From Prevotella sp. UBA4376 (lineage in GTDB: Bacteria > Bacteroidota > Bacteroidia > Bacteroidales > Bacteroidaceae), in the NCBI GenBank assembly GCA_002391185.1, contig DGRY01000170.1, positions 1-10,633 of the forward strand: DNA of 10,633 nucleotides, read 5' to 3'. The notes beneath the pieces were generated by a model. The model made no database searches and had not been told where the DNA came from. It saw nothing but the letters and a program-made list of their open reading frames with translations. Shown here in pieces: positions 6,982 to 10,633 of the stretch (position 1 is its first letter; each line of letters opens with the position of its first letter). The position numbers and the translations under genes were made by a program.

Positions 6982-8181
6982 TTATTGCTTTCTTGTGGCA
7001 TACATAGCATAACATGTAACAACCACAAAGCTTATTGTTGGAACTATATATGAACAATAGATATTTGTTGCGTCAGATATTAATCCCTGAATAGGTGTAA
7101 GAATAGCGCCTCCCAGAATTGCCATTATAAGGCCACTTGCTCCTATCTTGGAATCCTCAGGGTGACTGCCATTATTTATATCTCCAAGGGCTATGCCATA
7201 GATAGTTGGGAACATCAAACTCATGAAAACACTTATTAGAACAAGTGCAGTCATCATCACCCAACCTGTTCCTGCTGTGAAAACAACTGTTAAAGACATA
7301 AGAGTTGAGAGACATCCACCTGCTAAAAGCAGTTTAGACGGGCTAACCCATTTCATGAGCCATGTATAAATAAAACGCGAAAGGCAGAAGCCTACGATAG
7401 TTATAAGATAGATGTTACTTGCCTCAGCTTCAAGAATATTAAACTCTTGCATTATTATGCGGATAGTGAAGCTCCACACTCCTATCTGTGCTCCTACATA
7501 GAAGAACTGAGCAACTACACCTCTGCGATATAATTTATTTGCAAATAGCCTACGAAAAGTTGCTCTAACACTATCCAACTCCCCATTATCCCTTCCTATT
7601 GGCATATTGACAAAGAGAATAACAATAAGAAGGAAAAGAAGTACAGCCCCCAAACTGGCATAAGTTCCACTAATAGAATATAGACTAATATCATCAAGAA
7701 TAAAATACTTGCTTAGAAGTATACCAAGGATAGAACCTATAGGATTAAAACTCTGTGCAATATTAAGTCTTCTTGTAGCTGTTTCAGGTGCCCCCATACT
7801 AAGAATATAAGGATTTGCTGTTGTTTCGAGTACACTACAACCTCCCGCCATAATATATATAGCTATGAGATAAAAGGAGTAGCTGGCAATCTTTGCAGCA
7901 GGAAAGAAAAGAATAGCGCCTGTTGCATACAGCAATAGTCCGAAAATAATGCTCGACTTATAACTTCTCTTACGAATCAAAAGAGCTATAGGCAATGAAA
8001 AACAGAAATAACTGCCGTAGAAAGCAAACTGAATAAGACTTGTTTGTGCATCAGACATATTCATAATGCGCTTGAAAGCAGCAAGGAGGGTGTCGGTCAT
8101 ATTGTTTGCAAGTCCCCACAATAGAAAAAGTGAGGTTACAAGAACAAAAGGCAGTATATATTTTTTCTCTAGTGTTTTCAT
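6982..8181 (-). CDS. fucP: FucP-like sugar:proton symporter (MFS)
   Basis: A 399-aa major facilitator superfamily permease with about 12 hydrophobic segments, close to the usual size of FucP. The first helix contains LWGLANNMTDTLLAAF, the FucP-family signature. Asp30 corresponds by motif to Asp46 of E. coli FucP, and Glu119 in CSVLETTANPY to Glu135; both are the proton/substrate residues known from that transporter. It probably imports a free sugar such as L-fucose across the inner membrane. FucP relatives also carry other sugars, so the substrate is not certain. The start overlaps the mutarotase stop as ATGA (8178-8181), and the kinase fusion begins 7 bases after its stop. This is a tightly coupled operon in which import feeds the neighbouring enzymes. 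Confidence 0.9.
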   Translation of the reverse strand: MKTLEKKYILPFVLVTSLFLLWGLANNMTDTLLAAFKRIMNMSDAQTSLIQFAFYGSYFCFSLPIALLIRKRSYKSSIIFGLLLYATGAILFFPAAKIASYSFYLIAIYIMAGGCSVLETTANPYILSMGAPETATRRLNIAQSFNPIGSILGILLSKYFILDDISLYSISGTYASLGAVLLFLLIVILFVNMPIGRDNGELDSVRATFRRLFANKLYRRGVVAQFFYVGAQIGVWSFTIRIIMQEFNILEAEASNIYLITIVGFCLSRFIYTWLMKWVSPSKLLLAGGCLSTLMSLTVVFTAGTGWVMMTALVLISVFMSLMFPTIYGIALGDINNGSHPEDSKIGASGLIMAILGGAILTPIQGLISDATNIYCSYIVPTISFVVVTCYAMYATRKQ

Positions 8182-8510
8182 TTTTCCGAATCAAAGATTT
8201 TATCCATCAACAGCCATTTCTCTGCCGAGGTAGCATTTGCGTCACATCCCTGAAACTGACTTACATAAGCTTCCCACTCTGCCTGTCGAGGAAGAGTAGC
8301 CAATCGAGCCATATCGCGTTCCCAATCAAAGTCATCACATGTTTCAACAACCATAAAAAGCTGATTTCCATGAGCATATATTTCCATTGACAAGATTCCC
8401 ACCTGATGTTGCCCTTCTATAATCTCGGGCCACACGTGTTTGTGCACTTCAATATACTTTCTTATCAACTCAGGATCATCCTTAAGAGTTAGTGTTTGGC
8501 AAAAACGCAT
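8178..8510 (-). CDS. rhaM: L-rhamnose mutarotase family protein (deoxysugar anomer interconversion)
   Basis: A 110-aa member of the RhaM/DUF718 family, small cytosolic dimeric ferredoxin-fold enzymes that interconvert alpha and beta anomers of a deoxysugar. The signature RKYIEVHKHVWPEI contains Tyr19 and His23, matching Tyr18 and His22 of E. coli RhaM. RQAEWEAYV supplies Trp78, matching Trp76. The length is right and there is no signal peptide. It is the first gene of the operon, and its stop overlaps the permease start by four bases. With a fucose-type permease as partner, the true substrate may be L-fucose or another sugar rather than L-rhamnose; rhaM is a family label. No isomerase, aldolase or rhamnulokinase accompanies it here. 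There is no obvious Shine-Dalgarno site before the ATG (8508-8510). Confidence 0.9.
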   Translation of the reverse strand: MRFCQTLTLKDDPELIRKYIEVHKHVWPEIIEGQHQVGILSMEIYAHGNQLFMVVETCDDFDWERDMARLATLPRQAEWEAYVSQFQGCDANATSAEKWLLMDKIFDSEK

Positions 8511-8573
8511 AATCTATTGTATAGGTTTAGTTAATAGCTACAAATTACGATGTTGTATTTTTCATTAAGCAAC
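8511..8573 (-). promoter_or_regulatory. Probable promoter region of the mutarotase-permease-kinase operon
   Basis: This is the only sequence between the preceding terminator and the first gene of the operon, so its promoter is expected here. On the minus strand TAATTTG (8541-8547) is one base short of the TAnnTTTG -7 consensus. A TTG lies about 22 bases upstream of it. Both matches are weak, so the placement rests mainly on context. Confidence 0.35.
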
Positions 8574-8606
8574 AAAACTGCAGACTTTGTTTAAATCTGC
8601 AGTTTT
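8570..8606 (-). terminator. Rho-independent terminator after the dehydratase gene
   Basis: AAAACTGCAGA (8574-8584) and TCTGCAGTTTT (8596-8606) form a perfect 11-bp inverted repeat around an 11-base loop. It lies 18 bases past the dehydratase stop. On the minus strand the stem ends in TTTT and continues GTTGCTT. A T-rich run also follows on the plus strand, so it could work both ways, but only the minus strand has genes here. Confidence 0.8.
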
Positions 8607-8624
8607 ATTATTTTTGATGAGATA

Positions 8625-10619
8625 TCAGAAGAAGAAAGTCTTCAAAGCACGAAACATTGCTTTACCGCCTTCTGCTTTTTTCTCTGCTTCTTCTATCTCA
8701 TGATCAATAGCTTCATATTTACTCACCTTTGACTTGTACTCTGGCACAATATTCTTCATTTTACGAACAATAGCCATATCGTCAAAACTGTGAGAGAGTT
8801 CGAATAGTTCTTCTTCATTCTTACAAGCTGTTGCATAATCATATTCTCGCACCTTTGCTACCTTGATTTTAGGATTGGTGGTAGATATGGTGTTTTCCTT
8901 ATCAAAGAGCACCTCTTCATATAGTTTTTCACCATCACGCAAGCCAGTGAACTGGATATCTATATTCTTAGCTCCCGAAAGTGCAATCATTCGCTTTGCA
9001 AGATTTACAATTTTCACAGGTTTACCCATATCAAATAGGAATATTTCGCCACCTTTTCCCATTGTTCCTGCCTCAAGAACAAGTTTACATGCTTCAGGTA
9101 TAAGCATAAAGAAACGAATAATATCCGGATGTGTTACAGTTATTGGCCCACCCTGACGAATCTGTTCCTTGAACAATGGAATTACAGATCCATTTGAACC
9201 AAGCACATTGCCAAAGCGTGTGGTAACAAACTGTGTCACTCCATTTACCTTTCCTTCAACAATAGCTTTATTGAGCGATTGACAATAAATCTCACAGATA
9301 CGCTTTGAGCATCCCATAACATTTGTTGGGTTAACAGCCTTATCTGTTGAAATCATAACAAATTTCTTTGTTCCATACTTAACAGCAAGATCAGCAATAA
9401 TACGTGTTCCGTGAATATTGTTCTGAACCGCCATAGCAGGATTATCCTCCATCATAGGCACATGCTTGTAAGCAGCTGCATGGAAAACATAATCAGGACG
9501 ATGTTCTGAAAAGATTTTCTCCATAAATGCCCAGTTGGTTATACTTGCCACTATAACCTCACTTTTGATATAGGCAAATTCTTTTGCCATAAGCAGGCGA
9601 AGATCGTGAGATGGTGTCTCTGCTTGATCTATGAGAATCATTTCATCGGGATGATATGCAGCTGCCTGACGAACAATCTCTGAGCCAATAGAGCCAGCTG
9701 CTCCAGTAATAAGAATCTTCTTATCCTTTAGCAGAGCACCAATAGCATCCATATCAACTTCTATCTTGTCACGTGGCAGTAGGTCTTCAATATCCACTTC
9801 TTTCAGTTGTTCCTGTTCTATCTCGGTTTTACCGTCCCACTCTTCAGGATGAGGCATCATTATAATCTTAATACCTGCATCAATAAGTTCATTTACCAAT
9901 GATTCTTCCTCACGGAATTTATCTGTTTGAAGCGGTGAAACAAAAACTGCCTTTATATCGTTTTCCTTTAGATAAGATACTGTAGTTGTATCAACATCAA
10001 TGACTTTTGCGCCCATCAGATATCCTCCAGACAGTTCTCCATCAGGAGACATAAAGCCGTTAATATGATAGCGCTGAGGCATTTGGTTGTTTATCATCTT
10101 AGCAAGTCCCACAGCGCCACAGCGAACACCATAGATAACAACCTTATAGTTTGATTCTGAAGTTCTAAAATAGTCATACATTGCCTTTACAGTCACTCTA
10201 ACAATCTCAAGAGCAAGTGTAGAGAGAGCGAATACACTTAGACAAGCTCTGAAGTCGGGCATATCTACAAAATATGAAAACTCTATTTCATTAATCAGCA
10301 GATAAGCCAGATATGTAAGTACAGAACCCGAGAAGGTAGCAAGGATTATGCGTTGCAAATCAATAAAAGAAGAGAAACGCACAATACCGCTATAAGTATG
10401 AAATTTCTTAAAGCATATTACAAAGAATAATAATGTGAAGAGCGCACCACGTGTAACGGGCCAAAAATTGCTTGCGAATTCAGATCCTCCCACTTCTACA
10501 TATTTTACGAAGAAGCAGAAGAAAACAACAAAGAAGCTGTCAATAAACAACATGCACCAGTAAGGTAGAGCCCTACGACTAAAGTACCAATTAGCAATAT
10601 GATTTAGAATATGAGTCAC
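8625..10619 (-). CDS. Membrane-bound nucleotide-sugar 4,6-dehydratase (PglF/WbpM/CapD-like)
   Basis: About 664 aa. Four N-terminal membrane helices (roughly 20-145) anchor it in the inner membrane. Residues 156-255 form a Rossmann-like domain (VVIYGVRCGAVG). A linker with IEDLLPRD (277-284) leads to an extended SDR catalytic domain with NAD-binding TGAAGSIG (305-312). The segment STDKAVNPTNVMG (424-436) followed by SKR has Met435 in place of the usual SDR catalytic Tyr, and Lys439, as in WbpM and PglF. Those relatives convert UDP-GlcNAc to the 4-keto-6-deoxy sugar, a precursor of diamino or N-acetylfucosamine-type sugars, so a role in surface glycan precursor supply is likely. The first credible start in the window is a GTG (10617-10619). 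The frame stays open to the right edge, so the true start may lie a few codons upstream outside the window. It is followed by its own terminator. Confidence 0.92.
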   Translation of the reverse strand: MTHILNHIANWYFSRRALPYWCMLFIDSFFVVFFCFFVKYVEVGGSEFASNFWPVTRGALFTLLFFVICFKKFHTYSGIVRFSSFIDLQRIILATFSGSVLTYLAYLLINEIEFSYFVDMPDFRACLSVFALSTLALEIVRVTVKAMYDYFRTSESNYKVVIYGVRCGAVGLAKMINNQMPQRYHINGFMSPDGELSGGYLMGAKVIDVDTTTVSYLKENDIKAVFVSPLQTDKFREEESLVNELIDAGIKIIMMPHPEEWDGKTEIEQEQLKEVDIEDLLPRDKIEVDMDAIGALLKDKKILITGAAGSIGSEIVRQAAAYHPDEMILIDQAETPSHDLRLLMAKEFAYIKSEVIVASITNWAFMEKIFSEHRPDYVFHAAAYKHVPMMEDNPAMAVQNNIHGTRIIADLAVKYGTKKFVMISTDKAVNPTNVMGCSKRICEIYCQSLNKAIVEGKVNGVTQFVTTRFGNVLGSNGSVIPLFKEQIRQGGPITVTHPDIIRFFMLIPEACKLVLEAGTMGKGGEIFLFDMGKPVKIVNLAKRMIALSGAKNIDIQFTGLRDGEKLYEEVLFDKENTISTTNPKIKVAKVREYDYATACKNEEELFELSHSFDDMAIVRKMKNIVPEYKSKVSKYEAIDHEIEEAEKKAEGGKAMFRALKTFFF

Positions 10620-10633
10620 TATGCGAAATAATT

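Noticed and set aside
6975..7028. An 18-codon N-terminal extension of the kinase fusion
   Set aside because: It would overlap the permease end and adds residues unrelated to the nucleotidyltransferase fold, which begins exactly at MKKVFVSGCYDLLHSGH.

Overview
The window looks like a Bacteroidales chromosome segment (Prevotella- or Bacteroides-like). The evidence is the AT-rich intergenic DNA, start codons preceded by A-rich leaders with few Shine-Dalgarno sites, and genes of recognisable Bacteroidetes type: multi-SLBB polysaccharide export proteins, a kinase-less Wzz, and a PglF/CapD-like dehydratase. I cannot fix the genus. All seven genes I support lie on the minus strand, so transcription runs from high to low coordinates. 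I see no rRNA, tRNA, insertion sequence, CRISPR array or phage gene.

Right to left there appear to be three transcription units. Unit 1 (about 10.6 to 8.57 kb) is a membrane-bound nucleotide-sugar 4,6-dehydratase, which would supply an activated sugar precursor for a surface glycan. It ends in a clear hairpin terminator. Unit 2 (8.51 to 5.76 kb) is a tight three-gene operon: an L-rhamnose-mutarotase-family enzyme, a FucP-like sugar permease, and a two-domain protein joining an HxGH nucleotidyltransferase to a GHMP-type sugar kinase. It ends in a second terminator at 5641-5680. Unit 3 (5.34 kb to beyond the left edge) is an export module: a multi-SLBB outer-membrane polysaccharide export protein, a Wzz chain-length regulator, and a second SLBB export protein cut by the window edge. 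The two SLBB genes are clear paralogues and form a diverged direct repeat, about 3.6 kb apart, on either side of wzz.

Taken together this is part of a capsule or exopolysaccharide locus. The most interesting part is unit 2. It encodes no isomerase or aldolase for breaking a deoxysugar down. It has uptake, anomer interconversion, and a fused kinase plus nucleotidyltransferase. I infer a scavenging route that could turn an imported free sugar directly into a nucleotide-activated sugar, by a different protein architecture from the Fkp enzyme known in Bacteroides. The sugar and the nucleotide cannot be read from the sequence.
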